A stretch of 17,119 nt of DNA from an uncultured Caryophanales bacterium (GTDB lineage: Bacteria; Bacillota_I; Bacilli_A; RF39; UBA660), in the NCBI GenBank assembly GCA_946414975.1, contig CAMKQS010000027.1:1-17119 (forward strand), written 5' to 3'. Under the pieces are notes generated by a model. The model did no database searches and had not been told where the DNA came from. It was given only the letters and a program-made list of their open reading frames with translations. The translations under genes were made by a program, and so were the position numbers. The stretch's first letter is position 1. Every line of letters starts with the position of its first letter. This document shows, one piece after another, positions 1 through 9,403 of this stretch.

Positions 1-95
1 ACCTCCTTAACATCAAACTTGTGCCTTATAGACACAGTTAAGTTAAAAAGGTCGATAGTGATATAAAATATATATTAGATAAATGGTCAGATGAT

Positions 96-428
96 ATGCT
101 AAATGATACAGATTTAGTTAATGATAAAGGATATAAAATAAGATTAATTACATTAGATGAAGTTATTAACTTAGGATATGAATGGGGTAAAAAATGCGAA
201 CATTGCTACGAAGGTTCGGTAAAGACGAGTAATGCTCCAAATTGGCTGTATAATTCAAATATGGTTTGGGCAATGACTCCGTCTGAAAAAGATAATACAC
301 ATGTATGGTTCATATATCCTGATGGCGCATTATTAGACTTTAGTATCTTTAGTGATTATCATAGCATCTACAATGGATATGGTTTGGTTCGTCCTGTAAT
401 TACCATCAAAAAATCATCTCTAAACTAG
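96..428 (+). CDS. C-terminal fragment of a surface or pilin-type protein (probable remnant)
   Basis: The 110 residues contain a run of aromatic and Asn residues (NWLYNSNMVWAM), then VWFIYPDGALLDF and a C-terminal GLVRPVITIKKSSL. This pattern (WLxxS, VWxxxxDG, GVRPVIxLK) is typical of the C-terminal domain of secreted or pilin-like proteins of gut Firmicutes, resembling DUF6273-type domains; that assignment is from memory of the family. The frame is open back to position 42, and the extra residues (VKKVDSDIKYILDKW) look like part of the same domain, but TAA at 39-41 closes it. The ATG at 96 has no convincing ribosome binding site and no signal peptide follows. I therefore read it as the 3' part of a larger gene cut by a stop or frameshift, not as a complete gene. 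A terminator follows at once. Confidence 0.5.
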   Translation: MLNDTDLVNDKGYKIRLITLDEVINLGYEWGKKCEHCYEGSVKTSNAPNWLYNSNMVWAMTPSEKDNTHVWFIYPDGALLDFSIFSDYHSIYNGYGLVRPVITIKKSSLN

Positions 429-440
429 TAAATTTATGAA

Positions 441-469
441 ATTGTACGAAAATGCGTGCAATTTTTTTA
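441..469 (+). terminator. Rho-independent terminator upstream of dnaG
   Basis: ATTGTACG (441-448) pairs with CGTGCAAT (455-462) with one G-U pair around a 6-nt loop, followed by a seven-T run. It ends the transcript of the upstream fragment. It also shows that the dnaG reading frame, which stays open back to 452, is not translated from there. Confidence 0.8.
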
Positions 470-535
470 TTTTTTGGTAAAATAAAAAAGGAAATTTTGA
501 AGTTTTGTCGTATATTATTTATAGGGAGTGGTATT

Positions 536-2263
536 TTGAATAATGAACTTATTAATGAAATACGTAAAAGTGTTAATATTGTTGATGTAATATCTAGTTA
601 TATGCCACTTACTAAAAAGGGTAAAAATTATTTTGGTGTATGTCCATTTCACGATGATCATTCACCTAGTATGAGCGTAGCTGAGGATAAACAAATATAT
701 AAATGTTTTTCATGTGGTGAGTCTGGGAATGTTTTTACTTTTTTAGAAAAATATGAAAATATTAGTTTTTTAGAAGCAGTAAAGAAATGTGCGGATTTAT
801 CTGGTATAGAATTTAATTATGGCAAATCTACTCAGAAAAATTATAATCAAGATTTATATGATATATATAAATTTGCATCTAAGTTATATCAGAATAATTT
901 ACATAGTAAAGAGGGTAAAGAAGCAAGAGAATATTTAAAAAATCGAAAACTAGATGATAATATAATTAAAGAATTTGAAATAGGTTTATCTTTAAATCAA
1001 GCTAGTATTTTAACAGATGCATTAAAAAAGAAGTATGATGAGAAAACTTTAATTAAAAGTGGTCTCGTTAGTGAGGGAGATTATAATCTATATGATATAT
1101 ATCGTAATAGGATAATGTTTCCTTTATATGATCTTTCTGGTAATATTGTTGGATATAATGGTAGAATTTATAATTCTAATAATAAAAATGATAGTAAATA
1201 CATAAATTCTAAAGAGACACCTATATTTAAAAAGGGAGAGTTATTATTTAATTATCATAGGGCTAAAAAAGAAGCAAGAGAATATAAATTTGTAATTGTA
1301 GTAGAAGGACAAATTGATGCGATTAGGTGTTATCAAGCAGGGTATAAAAATGTTGTTGCATCGTTAGGAACAGCAATTACAAAAGAACATGCTATGTTAC
1401 TTAGAAAGCTATCTAATAATATTGTTCTATGTTTTGATGGAGATAGTGCAGGTGAAAAGGCTACTAATGCAGCAATTGAACAACTATCAACTCTTGCGCT
1501 AGAACCTAAGATAGTTAGATTAGAAGAATCCTTAGATCCTGATGAATATATACTTAAATATGGAAAAGAGAGATTTAAAGATAAAATAGAGAATGCTCTT
1601 AATATAATGCAGTATAAAGAGATTATTATAAAAAAAGATATGGATTTATCTAGAACTGAAGATTTAGCTCTTTATACAAATAAAATGATAAAAGAAATTA
1701 ATAATATAAATGATGATGTATTAAGAGAGATTAGTATAAATAAGCTTGCCAGTGAAACTAATTTGGAAGTTAAATTTATTAAGTCTAAGTTAGATAAGAA
1801 AAAAGAAATTAAAATTCCTATAAAAAAGAATATAATAAAATATAGTAAATATGAAAAATCAGAGCAAGCGTTAATATATTATATGTTAAAAAGTATAGAT
1901 GTTATTAAAATTTATGAGAAGAAAATTACATTTATGCCTACGGATAGATATAGAAAATTAGCTTTAAAGATAGATTGTTTTTATAAAGAATTTGGATATA
2001 TAGATGTTGCTGATTTTATGACTTATATAAATGGTGATGATATATCTATTAATGCATTAAGTGAGATATTAAATTTAGATTTAAATGATTCTTATGATGA
2101 AGAGGCAATACTTGATTATTTAAATAATATTAAAAGTTATAATGATAGATCTTTATCTAATAAATATAAAAAAGAATTAAAAGAGGAAGTTAGTTTAGAA
2201 AAGAAAATAGAATTAGCTAATAAGGCTATAGAATATAAAATTAGGAGTGAGAGTAATGAATGA
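536..2263 (+). CDS. dnaG: DNA primase DnaG
   Basis: Synthesises RNA primers for lagging-strand and origin replication, working with the replicative helicase. About 575 residues, normal for Bacilli. The N-terminal CHC2 zinc domain is seen at residues 36-60 (CPFH, then CFSC: Cys36, His39, Cys57, Cys60). The TOPRIM domain follows with the metal-binding Glu257 (VVEGQIDA) and Asp301/Asp303 (CFDGDSAG). The Lys-rich C-terminal part should be the helicase-binding region. I chose TTG at 536 because GGGAG lies 7 nt upstream and the protein then starts with [18 protein letters not shown], the usual DnaG N-terminus; in-frame codons further upstream run through a terminator hairpin. It ends in TGA, with TAA two codons later, and overlaps the ribosome binding region and start of rpoD. 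I see no convincing promoter just upstream. Confidence 0.96.
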   Translation: MNNELINEIRKSVNIVDVISSYMPLTKKGKNYFGVCPFHDDHSPSMSVAEDKQIYKCFSCGESGNVFTFLEKYENISFLEAVKKCADLSGIEFNYGKSTQKNYNQDLYDIYKFASKLYQNNLHSKEGKEAREYLKNRKLDDNIIKEFEIGLSLNQASILTDALKKKYDEKTLIKSGLVSEGDYNLYDIYRNRIMFPLYDLSGNIVGYNGRIYNSNNKNDSKYINSKETPIFKKGELLFNYHRAKKEAREYKFVIVVEGQIDAIRCYQAGYKNVVASLGTAITKEHAMLLRKLSNNIVLCFDGDSAGEKATNAAIEQLSTLALEPKIVRLEESLDPDEYILKYGKERFKDKIENALNIMQYKEIIIKKDMDLSRTEDLALYTNKMIKEINNINDDVLREISINKLASETNLEVKFIKSKLDKKKEIKIPIKKNIIKYSKYEKSEQALIYYMLKSIDVIKIYEKKITFMPTDRYRKLALKIDCFYKEFGYIDVADFMTYINGDDISINALSEILNLDLNDSYDEEAILDYLNNIKSYNDRSLSNKYKKELKEEVSLEKKIELANKAIEYKIRSESNE

Positions 2264-3332
2264 AATTAAGACATTTGATGAAAGAAAAGAAGAATTAGTA
2301 AAAAAAGGAAAAGAAGCAGGTTTTATAACTTATGAACAATTAGCTGATGCATTAAAAGGACTTGATTTAGATGCAGATAGCTTAGATGATTTATACAATA
2401 CTTTAACAGAAAATAATATCGAAATAGTATCAGAAAATGAATCAGATGATGATCAATCCGATAGACTTATGCTATCAGATAATGAACTTACTAAAGATTT
2501 AAATATTAATGATCCTGTTAGAATGTATTTAAAAGAAATAGGACAAATTAAATTATTAACTTTAGAAGAAGAATTAGAACTTGCAGATAGAATAGAGCAA
2601 GGTGATGAGGATGCTAAAAATATTTTAGCTGAAGCTAACCTTCGTCTTGTTGTAAGTATAGCTAAAAGATATGTAGGACGTGGAATGCTATTTCTAGATT
2701 TAATTCAGGAAGGAAATATTGGATTAATGAAGGCTGTTGAGAAGTTTGATGTATCTAAAGGATATAAGTTTTCAACATATGCAACTTGGTGGATTAGACA
2801 AGCTATTACACGTGCTATAGCTGATCAAGCTCGTACAATTAGGGTTCCTGTGCATATGGTAGAAACTATTAATAAATTAGCTAGAGTCCAAAGACAATTA
2901 ACACTTGAATTAAATCGTGAACCATCAGAAGATGAAATAGCTAAAAAGATGGGAACTAGTGTTGAAAAAGTACGTGAGATATATAAAATTAGTCAAGATC
3001 CAGTTAGTTTAGAGACTCCAATTGGAGAAGAAGATGATTCTCATTTAGGAGATTTTATTAAAGATGAACATAATATGTCTCCAGAAGAATTTGCAACTAA
3101 TGAGATGTTAAAAGATGAAATAAGTGAAGTACTATTAACACTAACTGAAAGAGAAGAAAAAGTAATTAGATTAAGATTTGGACTTGAAGATGGTAAACCT
3201 AGAACCCTAGAAGAAGTAGGTCAAATGTTTGGTGTTACAAGAGAACGTATAAGACAGATTGAAGCTAAAGCATTACGTAAATTACGTCATCCATCTCGTA
3301 GTCGTAAACTTAGGGATTATATGGAGGAATAA
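2256..3332 (+). CDS. rpoD: Principal RNA polymerase sigma factor (sigma-70/SigA)
   Basis: Directs RNA polymerase to housekeeping promoters. About 358 residues, the compact size of Bacilli SigA. A short region 1.1-like N-terminus is followed by region 1.2 ([12 protein letters not shown]), region 2 with the -10 recognition and melting helix ([16 protein letters not shown]), region 3, and region 4 with the -35 recognition helix ([18 protein letters not shown]). ATG 2256 is preferred over GTG 2247, because AGGAG at 2243-2247 is 8 nt from the ATG but touches the GTG. It overlaps the end of dnaG and shares one base with trmK, so the three genes form an operon. The TTTACA/TTGNNN, 17-bp, TATAAT promoters in this window fit the specificity expected of this factor. 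Confidence 0.97.
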   Translation: MNEIKTFDERKEELVKKGKEAGFITYEQLADALKGLDLDADSLDDLYNTLTENNIEIVSENESDDDQSDRLMLSDNELTKDLNINDPVRMYLKEIGQIKLLTLEEELELADRIEQGDEDAKNILAEANLRLVVSIAKRYVGRGMLFLDLIQEGNIGLMKAVEKFDVSKGYKFSTYATWWIRQAITRAIADQARTIRVPVHMVETINKLARVQRQLTLELNREPSEDEIAKKMGTSVEKVREIYKISQDPVSLETPIGEEDDSHLGDFIKDEHNMSPEEFATNEMLKDEISEVLLTLTEREEKVIRLRFGLEDGKPRTLEEVGQMFGVTRERIRQIEAKALRKLRHPSRSRKLRDYMEE

Positions 3333-3937
3333 TGAACTCTAAATTAGAAGTTATAGCTTCTTTAGTTACTACTAAAAGTATTATAGATATAGGTTGTGAT
3401 CATGGATATCTAGATATATATTTAACTAAAAAAGGTATTAAATGTTTAGCTACTGATATTAGTGATAAGGCAATTAAGTGTGCTATTAATAACTTTAAGA
3501 AAAATAATTTAGATATTGATTATATAGTTACTGATGGACTTAATAATATAGATATAAAAAAGAGTGATACTATTATTATTTCTGGTATGGGTACAGATAC
3601 TATAATAAATATATTGAATAAAAAAATAACTAATGATTTGATAATATCATCTAATAATCATTTAGAAAAGTTAAGAAGATATATAGTAACTATGAATTAT
3701 TATATAGATAAAGAAATATTTATAATAGAGAATAATAAACCATATGTAATTATTAAGTTTAAATATGGTAAAAAAGATTATAGTGATTATGATTATATAC
3801 TAGGTATTAATTATGATAAGAATTATTTAGATTATATAAAAAATAAATATATTAATATTTTAAATAAGATACCTGATAAATATAAAGATAAGATAAATTA
3901 TTATAATAATTTAATTAGTGAAATTGAAAGAAGATAG
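3332..3937 (+). CDS. trmK: tRNA (adenine(22)-N1)-methyltransferase TrmK
   Basis: SAM-dependent enzyme that methylates A22 of tRNA. The class I methyltransferase fold is visible: motif I DIGCDHGYL near residue 20, the acidic end of strand 2 (ATDIS), and the family motif IISGMGTDTIINIL near residue 85. The C-terminal part is Lys/Asn/Tyr-rich and probably coiled. Its ATG overlaps the rpoD stop as TAATG, with GGAGG at 3323-3327, so translation is coupled. The 201 residues are somewhat short for the family (about 230), and the last base of the TAG stop is the first base of the ISL3 inverted repeat. The tail may therefore have been trimmed by the insertion; the catalytic domain is intact. Gene order dnaG-rpoD-trmK is conserved in Bacilli. 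Confidence 0.9.
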   Translation: MNSKLEVIASLVTTKSIIDIGCDHGYLDIYLTKKGIKCLATDISDKAIKCAINNFKKNNLDIDYIVTDGLNNIDIKKSDTIIISGMGTDTIINILNKKITNDLIISSNNHLEKLRRYIVTMNYYIDKEIFIIENNKPYVIIKFKYGKKDYSDYDYILGINYDKNYLDYIKNKYINILNKIPDKYKDKINYYNNLISEIERR

Positions 3938-3961
3938 GTTCTATGTCAAATAGTGTTGGTG
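3937..3961 (+). repeat. Left terminal inverted repeat of the ISL3 element
   Basis: The 25-bp end starts GGTTCTATG and ends in TGTTGGTG. It pairs with the right end at 5328-5352, with four mismatches (positions 5 and 9-11). Confidence 0.85.
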
Positions 3962-4006
3962 AACAATAATTTGATATAATGAATTGAGTATAGAGGGTGA
4001 TGAAAA

Positions 4007-5233
4007 TTATCCTTTTAGTAATCCTTTAATTAAGAATATTCTATTAATGTAATGAGAATGTTTTCTATAGCCAAAAGCAATTCTCTTCAATGATTTAATT
4101 AAATTGTTTGTGCCTTCAATAACGCCATTATTGATATCATTTTTAAATGAATTTTCAATATATTTAATGTTATCTCTAAAAAGCTTTAAAGCTTTTTTTA
4201 TTTTATCTGGAAGATATTTATCTTGATTATAAATAATGTTTTTAAACTTAGTAAAATCCTTTTGTTTAATAGAATTAATTATGCCCTGATAACATTCATA
4301 AGTTCTCTTAAATTCTTGATTAGTATTTATTAAAAATGTAACAATTTCCTTTTGAGATATTTCCTTTTTAAAGTATTTAGAATAGTGTTTTTCATCTGAT
4401 AAATTGTTTTTATTTTTTAAGAATAGTTTCCAGTAATGTTTAAGTTTATTATAGTAAGGATTAGATTTATAACATAGTTTAACTCTAGTGATATTTAAAG
4501 CATTATAAACTTGAGTGACAATATGATATCAATCAATTACTATGTTTGCATTTCTAAATAGCTTTTTAGCTAAATGAATATATCCTGAATAAAAGTCCAT
4601 TGAAATCATTTGAACTTTATCTCTATCTCTTTTTTGATATATTCTAAAATAATGTTCTAAATCAATAGACTTTCTAGAAGATTTAATATCAAAAATTGTT
4701 CTTTTATCATTATCCATAACCATAAATGCCATATTATTGGTTGATTTAAATTCATCCCAATTCATATTAATAGGTAAACAAGGATGTCTCAATAATGTTT
4801 TAGATGTGGAAACATTAACTCTATCAGCGATATCTTTTTCAGATTGTTTTTTAGTAAGTTCAACTCTTATTTGTAATTCAGAATTATTAGAAATATTTTT
4901 ATATTTATCAACTAAATTTGTTTCAGCTAAGAACGTATTATGGCAATGTTTACAGTAAAATCTTTGTTTGTGAAGTAATAATAAGCTTCGACAATTAGAA
5001 ATATTAGGAATTTTAATTTTACAATTTTTTCTAAATCCCCATTTGATGATATCATTAGTAGAATCATTTATTGTACCACAGCAAGGACAATGACTAGGAA
5101 TGTAAGACAAAATAGCCTCAATAATCTTATGATTCTTTCCTTTAATTACTTTGTTTTTTATAGAATTATTTAAAATAAATATATTTTGGTCTTTAATATT
5201 TAATAAATTTAGTATATAATTATTATTAGACAT
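4007..5233 (-). pseudogene. ISL3-family transposase interrupted by one in-frame TGA
   Basis: Read through a single TGA at 4529-4531, this is one continuous 408-codon frame, a normal ISL3 transposase length. The N-terminal part has two zinc-knuckle pairs (CPCC, CKHC). A DDE-type region follows: MVMDNDKR, then SMDFYSGY near residue 213. Just before the TGA is NIVID, and after it YHIVTQVYNALN, matching the family's D-R-F-H-I-V motif. The C-terminal end reads GVIEGTNNLIKSLKRIAFGY, the hallmark catalytic Glu helix of ISL3. The frame ends at TAA 4007-4009. The expected residue at the TGA is Arg, so an AGA or CGA to TGA nonsense change is the simplest reading; Trp recoding is the alternative. AAAGGA lies about 10 nt before the ATG. 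Confidence 0.85.
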
Positions 5234-5327
5234 ATAGATTTGATCCTTTCTATGTATTTTGTTTCAATTACATTGTATCAAACTATATGTTTTTTTGTAC
5301 TAAAAAATAGTGATAGTGAAAAATCTC

Positions 5328-5352
5328 CACCAACACTATTTATTATACAACC
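5328..5352 (-). repeat. Right terminal inverted repeat of the ISL3 element
   Basis: On the minus strand it starts GGTTGTATAA and ends in TGTTGGTG, matching the left end at 21 of 25 positions. Confidence 0.85.
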
Positions 5353-5375
5353 GTTTATTTTGTAAACTAGGTTTT

Positions 5376-5735
5376 TTACATGAAAAACGTAGGACCATTA
5401 TTTGTAGAGTAAGTAGTATTAGATTGTGTAGTAGTATAATTATTAGTTTGGTGCTTATCTTTATTTACTATATTGTTTTGCTTATTATTTACATTATTTT
5501 TATCACCTTTTTTAAACTCATTCATTATTCTAAACATAGTTTTAGTATTATTTATAACAGGTCCTACTTGTTTTACTAGGGGTATTGCTTGATTAGCTAT
5601 TCCTAGTATTTTTTGTGTTCCATTTAGTATTTTAGAAAAAGAAATATTGTTATTTTTAAATAATCTAGAAAATAATCCAGGTCTTGTTTGGTTAATATCA
5701 GGTATTTGATAAAAATAAGGATTATAGTAATTCAT
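5376..5735 (-). CDS. yqfQ: YqfQ-like small protein
   Basis: A 119-residue protein with a Tyr/Pro-rich start (MNYYNPYFYQIP) and then GLFSRLF, ILNGTQKILGIANQAIPLVKQ and VGPVINNTKTMFRIMNEFKK. This GLxSRLF / NxQKVLxxAxQ / VGPxxxNxxxM pattern matches the YqfQ family of Bacilli, whose molecular function is not known. The C-terminal 45 residues are a low-complexity Asn/Thr/Gln tail. The start is well supported, with AAGGAGG 7 nt upstream. In Bacillus the family member lies a few genes downstream of trmK, which agrees with its position here just past trmK and the insertion sequence. It is divergent from pilC, sharing an AT-rich promoter region at 5736-5843. Confidence 0.6.
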   Translation of the reverse strand: MNYYNPYFYQIPDINQTRPGLFSRLFKNNNISFSKILNGTQKILGIANQAIPLVKQVGPVINNTKTMFRIMNEFKKGDKNNVNNKQNNIVNKDKHQTNNYTTTQSNTTYSTNNGPTFFM

Positions 5736-5789
5736 GTTTTCCTCCTTATATATATTTCTAAAATATTATATGTTTTTTTAATAAAAAAG

Positions 5790-5818
5790 TTTAATAAAAA
5801 ATAATTTTATGTTATAAT
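5790..5818 (+). promoter_or_regulatory. Promoter of pilC
   Basis: TTTAAT at 5790-5795, a 17-bp spacer and TATAAT at 5813-5818 with an extended TGT just before it. The -35 region sits in the 13-mer AAAAAAGTTTAAT (5783-5795), which recurs at the same position in the prepilin promoter. Confidence 0.65.
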
Positions 5819-5843
5819 TAATTATAGTATGGGTAGGTGTCAT

Positions 5844-7214
5844 ATGAAAAATGAAAAAGTGACGTTAGCTAAAAGGATACATGATATATTAAATAAGCCA
5901 ATAGGTGGTAAAAAAGAGGTTAAAAGTAAAGAGCCAGTTAAAGATCGTTTAGTACTTGATAAGATTAATGATGAATATGAATCTAAAAAGGTAGCATGGA
6001 GATATGTAGCTAGAAATAGTAAGGGTAAAAAGATTACTGGATATTTTTATTCTTATAATAAGAATGATGTTATATACTTTTTAAAGAGTGAAGAGTTAGA
6101 AGTTATTAGTGTTAAAACTAGTAAGTTAATTCAATTTATGAATAAAGGCTTTCAAAAAACTAGACGTATTAAAACTAAAGCATTAGTATTTATGTTAATG
6201 GAGTTATCTACATATATTAAATCTGGTATACCTCTATCTGAGTCTATTGGTATTATGATTATGGAGACTAAGAATAAAAGGTATAAAAATATATTACGTG
6301 AGATGCGTTATGATATAAATAGTGGAGAAGCTTTAAGTAAAGCTATGGCTAATCGTGGTAATGCATTTCCACCTATATTAGTTAATATGGTTAAAACTGC
6401 TGAAGAAACTGGTAGTTTATCAGAATCTTTAGATGATATGGCTGTATATTTTGGTGAAATAGAAGAAACTAGAAGACAGATGATAAGTATATTAACATAT
6501 CCTACAATGGTATTTCTATTTACAATAGCTGTTGTTATGTTTATTATGGTATATGTAATACCTAAGTTTGTTGATATATATTCTACTATGGATAATACTA
6601 AAGTACCGGCATTTACACAATTTATAATAGGACTTAGTGTATTCTTCCAAAATAATTTAATTTATATATTATTTGTTATAATTGCTATATTGTTAGTTAT
6701 ATTGATTTTGTATAGAAAGAATAAAGCATTTAGAAAATTCTTCCAGAGAATAGGTATGCATATGCCATTTATTGGAAATATTATGATATATAATGAAGTA
6801 ACAATATTTTCTAAAACATTTACGACTTTACTTCGTCACGATGTATTTATAACTGATTCAATGAATATATTAAAAGAGTTAACTAATAATGAAATATATC
6901 ATGATATGATTAATGATACTATTGAAAATATTAAACGTGGTGAAAGAATTTCACTTGCTTTTAAAGATCATTGGGCTTTTCCTCTTGCAGCATATGAGAT
7001 GATTGTAACAGGAGAGCGAACTGGTAAGCTTGCAGATATGATGGATCAAGTTAGTACTTATTATCAAAGTTTACATAGAAGTTCTATTTTAAGATTAAAA
7101 TCATTAATAGAACCAATAGTAATAGTAATACTTGCATTCTTAGTTGGAGCGATAATACTTGCAGTAATTATTCCAATGTTTAGTATGTATGAATCAGTAC
7201 AAAATTTAGGGTGA
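5844..7214 (+). CDS. pilC: Type II secretion / type IV pilus platform protein (GspF/PilC/ComGB family)
   Basis: Inner-membrane platform on which pilins are assembled into a pilus or pseudopilus. About 456 residues. The N-terminal cytoplasmic part contains WRYVARNSKGKKITGYFYS. Two GspF domains follow: KTKALVFMLMELSTYIKSGIPLSESI with VNMVKTAEETGSLSESL, then FSKTFTTLLRHDVFITDSM with YEMIVTGERTGKLADMM. Hydrophobic segments follow the first domain (ILTYPTMVFLFTIAVV), another lies before the second, and one is near the C-terminus (IEPIVIVILAFLVG). ATG 5844 is preferred to ATG 5829, because TAGGTG lies about 6 nt before it. It is followed after 4 nt by the prepilin peptidase. The stop is TGA immediately followed by TAA. 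The extended N-terminus resembles full-length PilC more than the shorter ComGB. Confidence 0.93.
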   Translation: MKNEKVTLAKRIHDILNKPIGGKKEVKSKEPVKDRLVLDKINDEYESKKVAWRYVARNSKGKKITGYFYSYNKNDVIYFLKSEELEVISVKTSKLIQFMNKGFQKTRRIKTKALVFMLMELSTYIKSGIPLSESIGIMIMETKNKRYKNILREMRYDINSGEALSKAMANRGNAFPPILVNMVKTAEETGSLSESLDDMAVYFGEIEETRRQMISILTYPTMVFLFTIAVVMFIMVYVIPKFVDIYSTMDNTKVPAFTQFIIGLSVFFQNNLIYILFVIIAILLVILILYRKNKAFRKFFQRIGMHMPFIGNIMIYNEVTIFSKTFTTLLRHDVFITDSMNILKELTNNEIYHDMINDTIENIKRGERISLAFKDHWAFPLAAYEMIVTGERTGKLADMMDQVSTYYQSLHRSSILRLKSLIEPIVIVILAFLVGAIILAVIIPMFSMYESVQNLG

Positions 7215-7218
7215 TAAA

Positions 7219-7977
7219 ATGACTTTATATTATGCAGTAATTACATTTATATTTGGACTTGTTTTAGGCTCATTTTATACTGTAGTAGGAGAGAGAATGC
7301 CGGAGGGAAAATCAATAATAACTCCGCCTTCTCATTGTCCTAATTGTGGTCATGTATTAAAATTTTATGAACTTATTCCAGTTTTTTCATTTATATTTCT
7401 TAGAGGAAAATGTAGTAAGTGTAAAAGTAAGATACCTGTTTTAAGTACTTTGATAGAATTATTAACAGGAATTCTTTTTTTAATTTCTTTTTTAGTATTT
7501 GGAATAAGTATAAAGTTTTTTATTGCTTTAGTATTTATATCTATGTTGATGATTATAATAGTAAGTGATATCAGATATATGCTTATTGATGATGAGATAT
7601 TAATAATTGCTAGTATATTAATATTTATATTATCTATATTTGAATATGGTATTAAAGACGCTCTTATTTATGTTTTATATGGAATTATATGTTTTATAGT
7701 TATGTTCTTAATAAAAATACTTGGAGATTTTATTTTTAAAAAAGAATCTATGGGTGGAGGAGATATAAAATTAATGTTTGTATTTGGTCTTACTATGGGT
7801 ATTCCATCATCTATAGCCTCTATTTTTTTAGCGTCTTTTATAGGTCTTCCAATATCTTTAATTATGCTTAAGAATAATTCTAGTCACGAATTACCATTTG
7901 GACCATATTTAAGTATTGCAGCTATTATATTATTTTTATCTCAAATAGATATAGTAAATATACTTGTTAATATGTAA
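7219..7977 (+). CDS. pilD: Prepilin peptidase (type IV leader peptidase, A24 family)
   Basis: Membrane aspartic protease that cleaves the prepilin leader after Gly and usually N-methylates the new N-terminus. 252 residues. The N-terminal segment has GSFYTVVGERMPEG, followed by the zinc-binding pairs C40/C43 and C65/C68 (CPNC, CSKC). The catalytic Asp residues are Asp117 (SDIRYMLIDDE) and Asp182 (MGGGDIKLM). About seven to eight hydrophobic segments are visible. It starts 4 nt after the pilC stop, so they are co-transcribed, and a terminator hairpin follows the stop. Its likely substrate is the prepilin encoded at 9459. It could equally be called ComC-like. Confidence 0.93.
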   Translation: MTLYYAVITFIFGLVLGSFYTVVGERMPEGKSIITPPSHCPNCGHVLKFYELIPVFSFIFLRGKCSKCKSKIPVLSTLIELLTGILFLISFLVFGISIKFFIALVFISMLMIIIVSDIRYMLIDDEILIIASILIFILSIFEYGIKDALIYVLYGIICFIVMFLIKILGDFIFKKESMGGGDIKLMFVFGLTMGIPSSIASIFLASFIGLPISLIMLKNNSSHELPFGPYLSIAAIILFLSQIDIVNILVNM

Positions 7978-8001
7978 GTTAGATATCTAACTTCTTTTTT
8001 T
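7976..8001 (+). terminator. Hairpin terminator after pilD
   Basis: AAGTTAG (7976-7982) and CTAACTT (7987-7993) form a perfect stem with an ATAT loop, followed by C and seven T. It overlaps the pilD stop and lies just before the ribosome binding site of the next gene, so some readthrough into that gene is likely. Confidence 0.75.
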
Positions 8002-9380
8002 AGGAGAATTATGAAGTATTTAAATAAAATAACTAATATTTATGTATTTATTATATTACTTATATATCCTCTTATAATAGGAGTAAATGGTTATAAAGAT
8101 ATATTAAGTATTAAATGAAATTTTTATGTATATGTAAGTATAATATATATGATAATAGTATTATTAATGCTATTAGTATTAATATTTAAACATAAAATAA
8201 GTATCAATGAATTTAGTTTTAAAATATACCATATACTTGCTTTAATATATTTATTGGTATTAATAATATCTACATTATTATCGCCTTATAAAGAATATAA
8301 TTTATTAATAGGTTCTCCTAGAATGGAAGGGTTAATAGTAAATATTATATATATATTATCATTTTTATTTATATCTCTTACATATAAGTTTAATAAAAAA
8401 ATATTAGATATATTTATAATACCTAGTATTATTATTGGAATAATAATTATTATACAGTATATAGGATTTAATCCACTTTATTTATATAAAATGGGTGGTA
8501 GTAATATTTTTTATGGAACAATTGGTAATATTGATATTATAGGTTTGCTATATATTATGTATGTTATTTTTATGCTTTTTAGATATATATTTAGTGATAT
8601 AAATAAATTATTATATTTAGTATCATTTTTTATTTCTATGTTAGTTATTTTTATAATTAATGTAGATGCTGCTTATTTTACATTCTTTATTGCATTATTA
8701 TTTCTTTTACCAATAGTATTATTAAATAGTAAATATTTAAAGAAGTATTTAGATATTATAATTATAATTAGTATAGCTAGTATATTTATTATAAATGTAT
8801 ATATTATTATATTATTGTTTATATTTGTTATTATTAGATTGCTTATAAATAATTTAGAATATAATGTAATTAATAAAAAAAATATTATTATTGGTTATAT
8901 GTGTTTATTATTATTGTTAATTATGGGATTAATAATTTTATATTTTTATAAATTTAACATAACTATATTAAGTGATGTATATAGTATTCTTCATTTTAAA
9001 TTAGATGATTCATTAGGTAGCTATAGGATGTTTTTATGGAAAAGAACTATAAATATGTTTAACAATAATATTTTATTTGGAACTGGTTGTGATACTTTTT
9101 ATATTAGATTTATGAATTTATATATTGATGATTTAAAAAGTATAGGAAGAGTTGATATAAATGATAGTGCATGTAATATATATTTAACTATGCTTATTAA
9201 TCATGGATTAGTTGGATTATTATTATTTATTTCATTTATTTATAGTGTATTAATTAAAATAAAGAACAATTTTAATTTTATAATATTAGTTATATTAATG
9301 ACTATAATTTTACTTAATATATGGCTTTTTTAGCTTTAATGTAGTTATAGTTACTCCGGTATTTTTTACTTTACTATCTA

Positions 9381-9399
9381 TTTACACAATATGTGTAAA
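9381..9399. promoter_or_regulatory. Perfect 8-bp dyad upstream of the prepilin promoter
   Basis: TTTACACA (9381-9388) and TGTGTAAA (9392-9399) are perfect inverted repeats separated by ATA. They overlap the A-run just upstream of the -35 box. This looks like a regulator binding site; no T-run follows, so it is not a terminator. Confidence 0.4.
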
Positions 9400-9403
9400 A
9401 AAG

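Larger units (their letters stand above)
3937..5352. mobile_element. ISL3-family insertion sequence
   Basis: The 1416-bp element is bounded by imperfect 25-bp inverted repeats (3937-3961 and 5328-5352) that match at 21 of 25 positions. Both begin GGTT and both contain AATAGTGTTGGTG. It holds one minus-strand transposase gene of ISL3 type. The flanking 8 bp (AGAAGATA on the left, GTTTATTT on the right) do not match, so no target-site duplication is visible. That suggests an old insertion or a deletion or rearrangement at one edge. The left end lies inside the trmK stop codon. Confidence 0.85.

Noticed and set aside
452..535. N-terminal extension of DnaG from ATG 452
   Set aside because: It lies inside a terminator hairpin and T-run, is not like DnaG, and TTG 536 has a good ribosome binding site and the conserved N-terminus.
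2247..2255. GTG 2247 as the rpoD start
   Set aside because: The AGGAG overlaps the GTG, leaving no spacing; ATG 2256 is correctly spaced.
5353..5375. Small dyad GTTTA-TTTTG-TAAAC beside the IS as a terminator
   Set aside because: The stem is only 5 AT-rich base pairs and no good T-run follows on either strand at the right distance.
5310..5579. Plus-strand open frame covering the IS right end and the yqfQ-like gene
   Set aside because: It is an antisense shadow of the yqfQ-like gene and crosses the IS boundary, with no ribosome binding site.
8149..9333. A shorter ligase-like protein starting at ATG 8149
   Set aside because: No ribosome binding site, and it would lose the conserved first helix that begins at the well-supported ATG 8011.
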